Assembly: GCA_016204035.1 (NCBI GenBank)
Contig: JACQLN010000020.1
Span: 1-14,398 of the forward strand
Reading direction: 5' to 3'
Length of the DNA stretch: 14,398 nucleotides
Origin: Parcubacteria group bacterium
GTDB lineage: Bacteria; Patescibacteriota; Minisyncoccia; JACQLN01
Shown here piece by piece: positions 1 to 5,873 of the stretch. The notes beneath the pieces are model-generated. The model saw only the letters and a program-made list of their open reading frames with translations. It was not told the DNA's origin and did not search any database. How positions within the stretch are numbered: position 1 is the stretch's first letter; each line of letters begins with the position of its first letter. The translations under genes and the position numbers were made by a program.

Positions 1-1
1 C

Positions 2-448
2 GTTTTAAGTTTTAACAAAACTTACAATTGGGCGGTTAGGGTTTGGGAAAGCGACCCGGAACGACTTTCAGCCGTAGAGATTGGCCCTAGTTTTACCACT
101 ATGGCTCACGCCGCGCCGGCTTTGCAGTTTACCCTTTCGCCTGCCCGACCCTCGCGCGACGAGCAGGTTACTTTAACCGATACCACGGTGGTTTCCGGCG
201 GCGCCACCAAGACCGCCTGGAACTGGGACTTTACCGGCGTGGACGGAGTCACGCTGTTAAGCGCCACCAACGGTTCTCAAGTCGTGGCTAAGTTCAGCAC
301 TTCCGGTTCCAAAAATGTTAAATTAAGAGTTACCGATTCCGACGGTTTTAATTGCCAAAAAGGCGCCAACGACGACGCCAACGATTCTCTGCCCAACATC
401 ACCATCGGCCGCAGTATACCTTTGTTTAGAGAAGTCTTACCCCGTTAG
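2..448 (+). CDS. PKD-domain surface protein, C-terminal part (5' end outside window)
   Basis: The reading frame is open from base 2, so the gene begins upstream of the window; the internal ATG at 101 is not its start. The visible 148 codons end in one PKD-like Ig-fold domain. Its core is WNWDFTGVDG, followed by a serine/glycine stretch (FSTSGSKNVKLRVTDSDGF) matching the PKD pattern of a WDF-DG turn and a later G-x-V-x-L-x-V-T-D strand. PKD domains are extracellular and usually mediate binding or spacing in secreted or surface proteins. The protein ends about 30 residues after the domain without an LPXTG motif or a membrane anchor. Codons are GC-ending, as in the peptidase gene downstream and unlike the core genes further on. 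The function of the whole protein cannot be judged from this tail. Confidence 0.75.
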   Translation, partial: VLSFNKTYNWAVRVWESDPERLSAVEIGPSFTTMAHAAPALQFTLSPARPSRDEQVTLTDTTVVSGGATKTAWNWDFTGVDGVTLLSATNGSQVVAKFSTSGSKNVKLRVTDSDGFNCQKGANDDANDSLPNITIGRSIPLFREVLPR

Positions 449-466
449 TACAATCTGGTTGTTCTA

Positions 467-500
467 AAGGTCAGACCTTAATCCTCCAAGGTCTGGCCTT
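467..500. repeat. AAGGTCAGACCTT hairpin, copy 1
   Basis: Two 13-nt arms, AAGGTCAGACCTT (467-479) and AAGGTCTGGCCTT (488-500), are inverted relative to each other with one mismatch and an 8-nt spacer. The same arms recur at 568-602 and 2110-2144. This copy has diverged most, and its right half is used as a terminator stem. Confidence 0.8.
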
Positions 501-510
501 GGATTTTTTT
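485..510 (+). terminator. Rho-independent terminator of the PKD-protein gene
   Basis: The stem TCCAAGG (485-491) pairs with CCTTGGA (497-503) around a 5-nt loop and is followed by seven T residues (504-510). It lies 37 nt after the stop codon and overlaps the right half of hairpin copy 1. Confidence 0.75.
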
Positions 511-525
511 GTGGAAAAAACATAC

Positions 526-554
526 TTGCATTTGATTATCTTTTATGGTATCAT
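526..554 (+). promoter_or_regulatory. Promoter of the M64 peptidase gene
   Basis: TTGCAT (526-531) resembles a -35 box. A 17-bp spacer leads to TATCAT (549-554), preceded by TG in extended -10 position. The predicted start site near 561 lies just before hairpin copy 2, so the RNA would open with that hairpin and then the boxA-like sequence. Consensus match only. Confidence 0.6.
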
Positions 555-567
555 TAAAGATGGCAAC

Positions 568-602
568 AAGGTCAGACCTTAGTCTGTCCAAGGTCTGACC
601 TT
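568..602. repeat. AAGGTCAGACCTT hairpin, copy 2 (left flank of the peptidase gene)
   Basis: Perfect 13-nt arms AAGGTCAGACCTT (568-580) and AAGGTCTGACCTT (590-602) enclose a 9-nt loop. The reverse complement of this 35-nt unit matches copy 3 (2110-2144) at 34 of 35 positions. The peptidase gene is therefore bounded by a near-perfect inverted pair. Each arm is also nearly palindromic in itself. Confidence 0.85.
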
Positions 603-611
603 CTAGGCGGA

Positions 612-623
612 GTTCTTTAACAA
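612..623 (+). promoter_or_regulatory. boxA-like sequence in the peptidase leader
   Basis: GTTCTTTAACAA follows hairpin copy 2 by 9 nt. It closely resembles the boxA antitermination site of rRNA leaders (E. coli form roughly TGCTCTTTAACAA), which binds NusB/S10. The hairpin-then-boxA order is that of rrn leaders. A role in antitermination here is inferred from the sequence match alone. Confidence 0.45.
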
Positions 624-648
624 AAATATAGAACAAGGAGAAATACAG

Positions 649-2100
649 GTGAAAAAGATAGGATTGCTGATAACGGCAGTGGTATTGTGTTGGTCTTCTT
701 CGGCTGCGGCCGAGGAAGTGCCCACCATCACCACCGTGATGGAAAATGGCCCCGGCGCCTACAGAATCAACGTCGTTTTCCTTTCGGAGGCCTATGTGGC
801 CAGCCAGAGGGAAACTTACTTTAACGACGTGGCTGTGGCCACGGAGGGACTGTTCCAGTTTACTCCCTTCAAAGAGTACCGGAACTACTTCAACGTCTAC
901 GCCATCTGGGCGGCCAGCCAGGATTCGTTTCTTTCTAACGTGGCTTGGGGAGAGGAACCGCGGACATATTTCGGCGAGCCGGGTGGTTTAACTTCTAGTA
1001 GTGAAAAAGTTGAACAAACAGTCAGGGCATTTCTAACTGTGGGTAATCCAGTTGTGGCTGCAATATTGGTTAATGACGATAGAGCAGGAGCAGGAGGTGT
1101 TCATTCTAATAGAACTAGAAATCGTTTTATAGGAGGTATGTCTATAGGCACTGGCCTTCTGCATCACGATCCCAACATTACAGAGCCAATATATCGCCGC
1201 ACCGTCATCCACGAGTTCGGCCACGCTTTAGGTGGTCTATCGGATGAGTATAATGGCACTTTGGTTCTAGCGCCCGGTCAGACGGAAAGTAATTTTCTTG
1301 GCTCGCGAGCCATCAACGTTACCACTGAAACGCGGCGCGAGTTTATCAAATGGAACCATTGGGTAGATCCGGTCGTGCCCATCCCCACGCCTGTGTTTTT
1401 AGCGCAACCGACTGCGCCAGGTGGATCCTTTTATCTTGACAGCGCCTACGCCGACAAGGTGGGTTTGTTTGAAGGAGCTTTTATGTTTGACCGCGGCTGG
1501 TACCGACCCAAACTGCACTGTATGATGAGAGATTCTCCCAGCTGGGAAGGATCATATCCCTTCTGCGAGGTCTGCCGTGAAGCGTTGGTTCTGGAGATTT
1601 ACCGGCAGGTTGACCCCACCGCCGAGGTGGGCGTGGCGGTGAGCGACACGGTTACGGTTTTTTCCATCAACCCGCCTGTTCCGGTTGATCACAACCTTCA
1701 AATCCAATGGTTGGTGGATGATTCGGTAGTGCCGAACCAGTTTTCCAATCAACTAGAGGTTACCGATACAGGTATCGGCTACGGCCGGCATACCGTAACG
1801 GTGGAGGTCGTGGACACCACGGAGTTTGTAAGAAAAGACTCCGAGGGTCTTCTGGTAAGGTCCGTGAGGTGGCAGCCGGTGGTTTTCTACCCCCCGCCCG
1901 ACTTTTCCGGCGACGGCAAAGTGGACTTTGATGACTTCTTTATGTTCGCCGACGTCTTTGGCCGTGCCAAGTCGCCCATCACGGAAAGGTATGATCTGGA
2001 CTGGGACGGTAGAATTGATTTCAATGATTTCTTCCTGTTTGCCGACGCTTTCGGCGGGCGGATCTCGGAGAGCAGAATCTCCGTTGAACTCCCGCAGTAA
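649..2100 (+). CDS. Secreted M64-family zinc metallopeptidase with C-terminal dockerin-like repeats
   Basis: The 483-aa protein starts at GTG; AAGGAG at 635-640 with 8-nt spacing supports this start. Residues 1-22 form a signal peptide (MKKIGLLITAVVL..., small residues to AAA-EE). The catalytic motif is HEFGH at residues 188-192, followed by DEY at 199-201. A later cysteine-rich segment (CMMR at 291-294, FCEVCREA at 305-312) is typical of the M64 (IgA peptidase) family. Residues about 325-405 look like an Ig/PKD-type beta domain. The tail carries two Asp-rich EF-hand-like loops (DFSGDGKVDFDDFF from 418, DLDWDGRIDFNDFF from 449), as in type I dockerins. It probably acts outside the cell as a calcium-stabilised endopeptidase; the substrate is unknown. 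Codons are mostly C/G-ending, unlike the core genes, except for an AT-ending patch at about 985-1146. The hairpin pair on both sides and the foreign codon use suggest acquisition. Confidence 0.85.
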   Translation: MKKIGLLITAVVLCWSSSAAAEEVPTITTVMENGPGAYRINVVFLSEAYVASQRETYFNDVAVATEGLFQFTPFKEYRNYFNVYAIWAASQDSFLSNVAWGEEPRTYFGEPGGLTSSSEKVEQTVRAFLTVGNPVVAAILVNDDRAGAGGVHSNRTRNRFIGGMSIGTGLLHHDPNITEPIYRRTVIHEFGHALGGLSDEYNGTLVLAPGQTESNFLGSRAINVTTETRREFIKWNHWVDPVVPIPTPVFLAQPTAPGGSFYLDSAYADKVGLFEGAFMFDRGWYRPKLHCMMRDSPSWEGSYPFCEVCREALVLEIYRQVDPTAEVGVAVSDTVTVFSINPPVPVDHNLQIQWLVDDSVVPNQFSNQLEVTDTGIGYGRHTVTVEVVDTTEFVRKDSEGLLVRSVRWQPVVFYPPPDFSGDGKVDFDDFFMFADVFGRAKSPITERYDLDWDGRIDFNDFFLFADAFGGRISESRISVELPQ

Positions 2101-2109
2101 TAAACTAAT

Positions 2110-2144
2110 AAGGTCAGACCTTAGACAGACTAAGGTCTGACCTT
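2110..2144. repeat. AAGGTCAGACCTT hairpin, copy 3 (right flank of the peptidase gene)
   Basis: The 15-nt arms at 2110-2124 and 2130-2144 are perfect, with a 5-nt loop ACAGA. The unit begins 10 nt after the peptidase stop. It is the inverted counterpart of copy 2 (34 of 35 positions), yet the sequence just outside (C..GGCG.AGTTCTTT) is in direct orientation at both copies with identical spacing. Confidence 0.85.
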
Positions 2145-2153
2145 CCGGGCGCA

Positions 2154-2169
2154 GTTCTTTGAAAACATT
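2154..2169 (+). promoter_or_regulatory. boxA-like sequence after hairpin copy 3
   Basis: GTTCTTTGAAAACATT resembles the boxA form of Firmicutes rRNA operons (GTTCTTTGAAAAC). It occupies the same position relative to copy 3 as the boxA-like site at 612 does to copy 2. No good promoter was found directly upstream, so it may be a relic of the repeat unit or act on RNA reading through from the peptidase gene. Confidence 0.35.
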
Positions 2170-2182
2170 AAGAATCCAAACT

Positions 2183-2216
2183 ATACGGTGAGCATGCGAT
2201 CGCATGCTCACCGTAT
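2183..2216. repeat. 34-bp perfect palindrome with CGATCG centre
   Basis: The half-site ATACGGTGAGCATGCGA is followed directly by its exact reverse complement, with the centre between 2199 and 2200. It has no T run, so it is not itself a terminator. The centre TGCGATCGCA resembles the centres of palindromes at 2785-2820 and 10436-10479, whose arms differ. A cruciform, a protein site or an RNA hairpin are all possible. Confidence 0.9.
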
Positions 2217-2255
2217 GAATGAGCAAAAAAAGTGAGTAAAAAAACTCACCGCACC

Positions 2256-2288
2256 CCCTCCGACGCAACGCCGTCGGAGGGATTTTTT
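2256..2288 (+). terminator. Strong rho-independent terminator ending the peptidase unit
   Basis: CCCTCCGACG (2256-2265) pairs perfectly with CGTCGGAGGG (2272-2281) around a 6-nt loop and is followed by A and six T residues. A small hairpin, GTGAGT/ACTCAC with an A6 loop (2232-2249), lies just before it. It separates the peptidase unit from the MreD-like gene. Confidence 0.9.
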
Positions 2289-2316
2289 ATTGTAATTTAA
2301 CGCTAAGTGTTCAATA

Positions 2317-2784
2317 ATGTTAACGATGAAACGGTACTATTTTCTTTTGGCCGGGGCGGTTTTATTGGACGGTATGATTCTTCCGTGGCTTTTTGGCGCC
2401 AGTTGGCTGCCTAAAGCCGTAATGATATTTTTATGTTTTGTTTTTTTGCGCTTGGAACGCCGGAACCTTTACTTTATTTTCGCCCTGGCGGTGGTTTATC
2501 TGCGCGCGGCCGGAGATTTTAATTTGGGTATTTTGTTTTTGGCGCTAACCAGTTTTCTGTTTTTTGAGAAGTGGTTTCTTGTTAATTTTTTCCACCGCGA
2601 CGCTTGGCAGACACTGGCGCTTTCCGGGTTAGGAGTTATTGCTTTTTACGTTGTCTTGGGCGGATCAGCCGATGTTTTAACCCCGGATGTTTTTAACCTA
2701 AACGCGGCCTGGGCGATTTCAGCCACACTTTCGGCCGCGGGCGGGTCGGGTGTTAATTTTTTATTTAGAAAGTTTTCATCTTGA
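2317..2784 (+). CDS. mreD: MreD-like integral membrane protein
   Basis: The 155-aa product is almost entirely hydrophobic, with about five predicted membrane helices separated by short charged turns (RLERRN, FFHRDAW). Size, topology and position directly before a PBP2 gene fit MreD, the inner-membrane member of the MreBCD rod-shape complex that guides elongasome synthesis. MreD conserves little sequence, so the call rests mainly on topology and neighbours. mreB and mreC are not in the window; upstream there is a terminator and the peptidase unit instead. The start could be the ATG at 2317 or the one at 2326 (MKRYYF); neither has a Shine-Dalgarno. The stop TGA is 50 nt before mrdA, and a palindrome fills the gap. 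An unrelated small membrane protein cannot be excluded. Confidence 0.55.
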   Translation: MLTMKRYYFLLAGAVLLDGMILPWLFGASWLPKAVMIFLCFVFLRLERRNLYFIFALAVVYLRAAGDFNLGILFLALTSFLFFEKWFLVNFFHRDAWQTLALSGLGVIAFYVVLGGSADVLTPDVFNLNAAWAISATLSAAGGSGVNFLFRKFSS

Positions 2785-2820
2785 TTTAGCATGAGAATAC
2801 AATCGTATTCTCATGCTAAA
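2785..2820. repeat. 36-bp palindrome with CAATCG centre between mreD-like gene and mrdA
   Basis: The arms TTTAGCATGAGAATAC (2785-2800) and their exact reverse complement (2805-2820) enclose AATC. It starts one base after the mreD-like stop and ends 14 nt before the mrdA start. The centre TACAATCGTA is one base from the TACGATCGTA centre of the palindrome at 10436-10479. No T run follows, so transcription through the two genes is probably not blocked. Confidence 0.85.
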
Positions 2821-2834
2821 ATTAAACCCTTATT

Positions 2835-4727
2835 ATGTTTTTTTGGAAAAAACGGCGGCGAAAATTATATGAACTGGAAGTGGATGAAGTTTTTTTTGAC
2901 GGACATCAGCTGGGACAAAATGATTTGAAATGGAGCCACCGTTTAGAAAAACCCATACCCCCAAGCCACATCAAACGACTGGGTTATTTTTTATTTTTTG
3001 TTTTAATTTTGGTCTTAACCAAAGAAGTTTATTTGGTTTTGTTTAAGGGCGGCGAGTATTCAGCCAAAGCCAAGGCCAACTACATAAAAGAAATTTGGGA
3101 ACGCGCTCCGCGGGGAGTGATTTATGATTCTCAATCCAATCCTTTGGTTAAAAACACTCTGTCTTTCAACTTGGTGATGATTCCCGCGGAACTGCCCCGC
3201 GATCGGGAAGTTCAAGAAAAAATGGTTGAAATTATGGCCGATCTTTTGGGCCGTGGCGCCGCCGAGATAAAAAATCAATTTAAGGAAATAGACCGTTTTT
3301 CTTTTAGGCCGGTTTTGATTTTGGAAGATTTGGATCACGCCGAATTTTTGGCGTTTAAGTCTAAACTGGAAGAATTGCCCGGTTTTCGTTTGGAAGAAAA
3401 TTTTAAGAGAATCTACGAGACCGCCGGTGTTTTTAGCCATGTGCTGGGTTATACCGGTCGCGTGACCGCCGATAAGGTAAAAAACAATTCCAATTATCTT
3501 TTAACCGATCTTATCGGTAAAAGCGGTTTAGAGGCGGAATACGAAGAAATTTTACGCGGCCGACACGGTGTTACCCTGGTGGAAAGCTATGCCCGCGGCG
3601 GTATTGGGCGGGTAATGGGTTCGCAAGGCGCCGAGCCCGGCCATAACCTGACGCTGTTTCTTGACGCCGAACTTCAAGAAAAAATTACCGAAACCACCAG
3701 GCGGGTTTTATCTTCTTTAGGCTTAAATAAAGCCGCGGTGGTGGCTTTGGATCCTAAAAGCGGCGGCATATTGGCTCTACAAAGTTTTCCAGTTTTTGAC
3801 GGCAATGTTTTTGCCAGCCGGCTTAACCCGGAAAATTATAAAAGGATTTTTGAAAACCGCGACCAACCCCTGTTTAACCGGGCTCTCGCGGGTTTGTATC
3901 CGCCCGGCTCAACCGTCAAGCCGTTTTTAGGCGTGGCGGCTCTTCAGGAAAAAATAATTGACGACAAAACCATAGTCAATGACACTGGCAGCATCACCGT
4001 GGGTTCGCAGGAATTCAGGGGTTGGTCGGTTTTGGGCTTAGTGGATATTTACCGAGCTATAGCCATGTCGTCTAATATCTTTTTTTACACTGTGGGCGGC
4101 GGTTACGGCAATATTTCGGGTTTAGGGCCGGTAAAAATCGGCGAATACTTAAAAAAATTCGGTTTGGCCGATTTAACTCAAATTGATCTTCCCGGAGAAG
4201 CGGCTGGGTTTATTCCCACGCCGGAGTGGAAACGTTTTACTAAAAAAGAGGCCTGGTTTACCGGCGACACTTACAATATGTCTATCGGGCAGGGTTTTAT
4301 TCAAGTAACGCCGCTGGAACTGGCCGCGGCCACCGGGGCCATAGCCAATAACGGTTTTTTAATTAAACCGCGGGTGGTCAAAACAATTACCGATAAAGAT
4401 GGTAAAATTATAAACAACATTGAACCGAAAATATTAAGCCGCGGTTTTGTGGATGCGGATGCGTTGGCGATTATCAGGCGGGCGATGGGTGAAACCATAA
4501 ATTCCGGTTCAGCCAGATCTTTGGCAAATCTGCCGGGCGGCGCCGGAGGCAAAACCGGAACGGCTGAAACAGGAGTTGGTAATAATACCCATGCCTGGTT
4601 TACGGTTTTTGCCCCTTACGAAGACCCTAAGATAGTTTTAACTGTTTTAGTGGAGAATGGCGGCGAAGGTTCCAGCGTGGCCGTGCCGATTGCGCGAGAA
4701 GTGTTGGAATGGTATTTGGCGCGCTGA
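2835..4727 (+). CDS. mrdA: Penicillin-binding protein 2 (peptidoglycan D,D-transpeptidase)
   Basis: The 630-aa class B PBP cross-links peptidoglycan during elongation. A basic cytoplasmic N-terminus (KKRRRK) is followed by one membrane anchor at about residues 49-70. The periplasmic dimerisation domain begins with APRGVIYDSQ (residues 91-100) and contains the conserved GKSGLEAEYE (from 228). The transpeptidase motifs are complete: STVK (359-362, nucleophile Ser359), SSN (412-414) and KTGTAE (573-578). Length is close to that of E. coli PBP2. Start at ATG 2835 has no Shine-Dalgarno. With the MreD-like gene it forms the usual rod-shape pair; the partner RodA is not in the window. A small hairpin GGCGCG/CGCGCC (4718-4734) spans the stop codon but lacks a T run. 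Confidence 0.93.
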   Translation: MFFWKKRRRKLYELEVDEVFFDGHQLGQNDLKWSHRLEKPIPPSHIKRLGYFLFFVLILVLTKEVYLVLFKGGEYSAKAKANYIKEIWERAPRGVIYDSQSNPLVKNTLSFNLVMIPAELPRDREVQEKMVEIMADLLGRGAAEIKNQFKEIDRFSFRPVLILEDLDHAEFLAFKSKLEELPGFRLEENFKRIYETAGVFSHVLGYTGRVTADKVKNNSNYLLTDLIGKSGLEAEYEEILRGRHGVTLVESYARGGIGRVMGSQGAEPGHNLTLFLDAELQEKITETTRRVLSSLGLNKAAVVALDPKSGGILALQSFPVFDGNVFASRLNPENYKRIFENRDQPLFNRALAGLYPPGSTVKPFLGVAALQEKIIDDKTIVNDTGSITVGSQEFRGWSVLGLVDIYRAIAMSSNIFFYTVGGGYGNISGLGPVKIGEYLKKFGLADLTQIDLPGEAAGFIPTPEWKRFTKKEAWFTGDTYNMSIGQGFIQVTPLELAAATGAIANNGFLIKPRVVKTITDKDGKIINNIEPKILSRGFVDADALAIIRRAMGETINSGSARSLANLPGGAGGKTGTAETGVGNNTHAWFTVFAPYEDPKIVLTVLVENGGEGSSVAVPIAREVLEWYLAR

Positions 4728-4754
4728 ACGCGCCTGCTTACCGATAATTTATAC

Positions 4755-4760
4755 TATAAT
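4755..4760 (+). promoter_or_regulatory. Possible -10 box for folD
   Basis: TATAAT lies 170 nt before the folD start, with an overlapping TATACT at 4750. No convincing -35 box is visible at 17 bp. If used, the RNA would begin near 4767, exactly where the nested hairpin begins, giving folD a long folded leader. Confidence 0.4.
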
Positions 4761-4768
4761 TATATTCA

Positions 4769-4900
4769 ATAAACAAACCCTCTCGTTACGCTCAAATCCC
4801 CAGCGTGGCTTCTCGCTGATACGTCGGCCTCGCTCGTCCCTCGCCCAGCTCGGGACACCCTGCCCGCTCGGCCGCCGAATCAGCTCAAGAGTTTGTTTAT
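4769..4900 (+). repeat. Nested constant-loop hairpins in the folD leader
   Basis: Three hairpins sit inside one another. The outer arms are ATAAACAAAC (4769-4778) and GTTTGTTTAT (4891-4900), extended by CTCT/AGAG. The middle arms, 4815-4829 and 4870-4884, match at 13 of 15 positions. The inner one is GTCCC (4836-4840), loop TCGCCCAGCTC, GGGAC (4852-4856). The outer and middle 'loops' begin with TCG and end with GCTC, as in the family members around greA and lysS. The stretch 4728-4929 contains no credible gene; apart from this structure and the -10 box nothing else is seen. Confidence 0.75.
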
Positions 4901-4929
4901 CTTTCTCCGTATTATTTTATATTCTAAAC

Positions 4930-5817
4930 ATGATTATTTTTGACGGTAAGGAATCAGCCCAAAAAATACTGGTGCAGTTAAAAGCCGAAGTTTCGGCTTG
5001 GAAAAACAAGCCGTCTGTGGCTGTGGTCAGTTTCGGCCAAAAAGAAGACAACTCTTCTTACATAACTCAAAAAAGAAAAACCGCCGAATTTTTGGGTTTG
5101 GATTTTAAGCATTATCATTACTCTGATTCCGACCTTTTAGCCGGCCGGGAGTATTTGAATAAAATAGTTAAAATGAAAAAACATTCGGCGGTGGTGGTGC
5201 AACTGCCTTTAGCCGCGGGCATGAATTATTCCATGCTAAACGTTATACCTATAACCAAAGATCCCGATCTGCTTTCCGACAAAGCGATCGGTTTGTTTTT
5301 TAACGGCCGGTCTTTAGTGAATCCGCCCACCGCCGCGGCTATTTTAAGAGCGTTGGATGAATCTGGAATATCAATTAAAGGCAAACGAATAGTTTTATTT
5401 GGTTACGGCCGGTTGATAGGACGGTTTCTAATGCCGATGTTGATTAAAAAAGAAGCCATTATAACGGTACTGGAAAAAAATATTCCCCAAGCGGATGTTT
5501 TGGATGTTTGTTTGAAAGCTGATATTATAATTAGTGCCGTGGGAAAAGCCGGTCTTATAACCGGGTCTATGATCAAAAAAGGCGCGGTAATTGTGGATGC
5601 CGGTTTCTCCTTACTTGACCCCGCCCTTTCCGGAAAGAGCGGGGTTGACGGTAAAATAGCTGGTGATGTAGACTTTAATTCTGTCAAGGATAAAGTTTCC
5701 TTTATAACGCCGGTTCCGGGCGGAATCGGGCCGGTAACCGTGGCTGAATTATTTTCCAACGTGATAAAATTATTTAAGATTCATAAGGGCTTTGTCCGCG
5801 AGCGGAGCGAGCGGTAA
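4930..5817 (+). CDS. folD: Bifunctional methylenetetrahydrofolate dehydrogenase/cyclohydrolase
   Basis: FolD interconverts 5,10-methylene-, methenyl- and 10-formyl-tetrahydrofolate in one-carbon metabolism. The start at ATG 4930 gives MIIFDGKESAQKIL, matching the usual FolD N-terminus; the frame stays open upstream into mrdA, but those codons are hairpin sequence. Tyr44 and Lys48 in SYITQKRK are the catalytic pair, and VQLPL (90-94) is the conserved substrate segment. The cofactor loop is FGYGRLIGRF (157-166), and PGGIGPVT (263-270) is the family signature near the C-terminus. The KDVDG motif is altered (KDPD, 110-113), and NPPTA replaces the usual PCTP. Length is 295 aa. The last residues (FVRERSER) come from a constant-loop hairpin overlapping the stop codon and are probably not part of the ancestral fold. 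There is no Shine-Dalgarno. Confidence 0.92.
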   Translation: MIIFDGKESAQKILVQLKAEVSAWKNKPSVAVVSFGQKEDNSSYITQKRKTAEFLGLDFKHYHYSDSDLLAGREYLNKIVKMKKHSAVVVQLPLAAGMNYSMLNVIPITKDPDLLSDKAIGLFFNGRSLVNPPTAAAILRALDESGISIKGKRIVLFGYGRLIGRFLMPMLIKKEAIITVLEKNIPQADVLDVCLKADIIISAVGKAGLITGSMIKKGAVIVDAGFSLLDPALSGKSGVDGKIAGDVDFNSVKDKVSFITPVPGGIGPVTVAELFSNVIKLFKIHKGFVRERSER

Positions 5818-5821
5818 CAAA
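5791..5821 (-). repeat. Constant-loop hairpin overlapping the folD stop codon
   Basis: On the minus strand the stem CCGC/GCGG encloses TCGCTCCGCTC, and TTTGT/ACAAA continues the stem outside after a two-base mismatch. The folD stop TAA (5815-5817) lies in the plus-strand right arm. It fits the family with its loop on the minus strand. Confidence 0.7.
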
Positions 5822-5824
5822 ACC

Positions 5825-5850
5825 TTATCCTGAGCGGTGGCGAAGGATTA
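5825..5850 (-). repeat. Constant-loop hairpin, folD-greA gap
   Basis: ATCCT (5827-5831) and AGGAT (5844-5848) enclose a 12-nt loop that reads TCGCCACCGCTC on the minus strand. It abuts the neighbouring hairpins on both sides. Confidence 0.7.
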
Positions 5851-5870
5851 CACTTCGCTTTGCTCAGTGT
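5850..5870 (+). repeat. Constant-loop hairpin, folD-greA gap
   Basis: ACACT (5850-5854) and AGTGT (5866-5870) are perfect arms around the 11-nt loop TCGCTTTGCTC (5855-5865). Confidence 0.75.
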
Positions 5871-5873
5871 GCT

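Noticed and set aside
568..2144. CRISPR array from the recurring AAGGTCAGACCTT hairpins
   Set aside because: There are only three copies with irregular spacing, one enclosing a whole gene, and no cas genes or regular spacers.
1753..2268. 171-aa minus-strand ORF
   Set aside because: It is antisense to the peptidase dockerin region and to the palindrome/terminator block, has no initiation signals and shows no protein-like pattern.
3060..3440. 126-aa minus-strand ORF
   Set aside because: It is a shadow of mrdA, whose motifs are unambiguous on the plus strand.
4657..4929. In-frame N-terminal extension of folD reaching into mrdA
   Set aside because: The extension overlaps the end of mrdA in another frame and then crosses the nested hairpins. 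FolD homologues begin at the MIIFDGK segment encoded from 4930.
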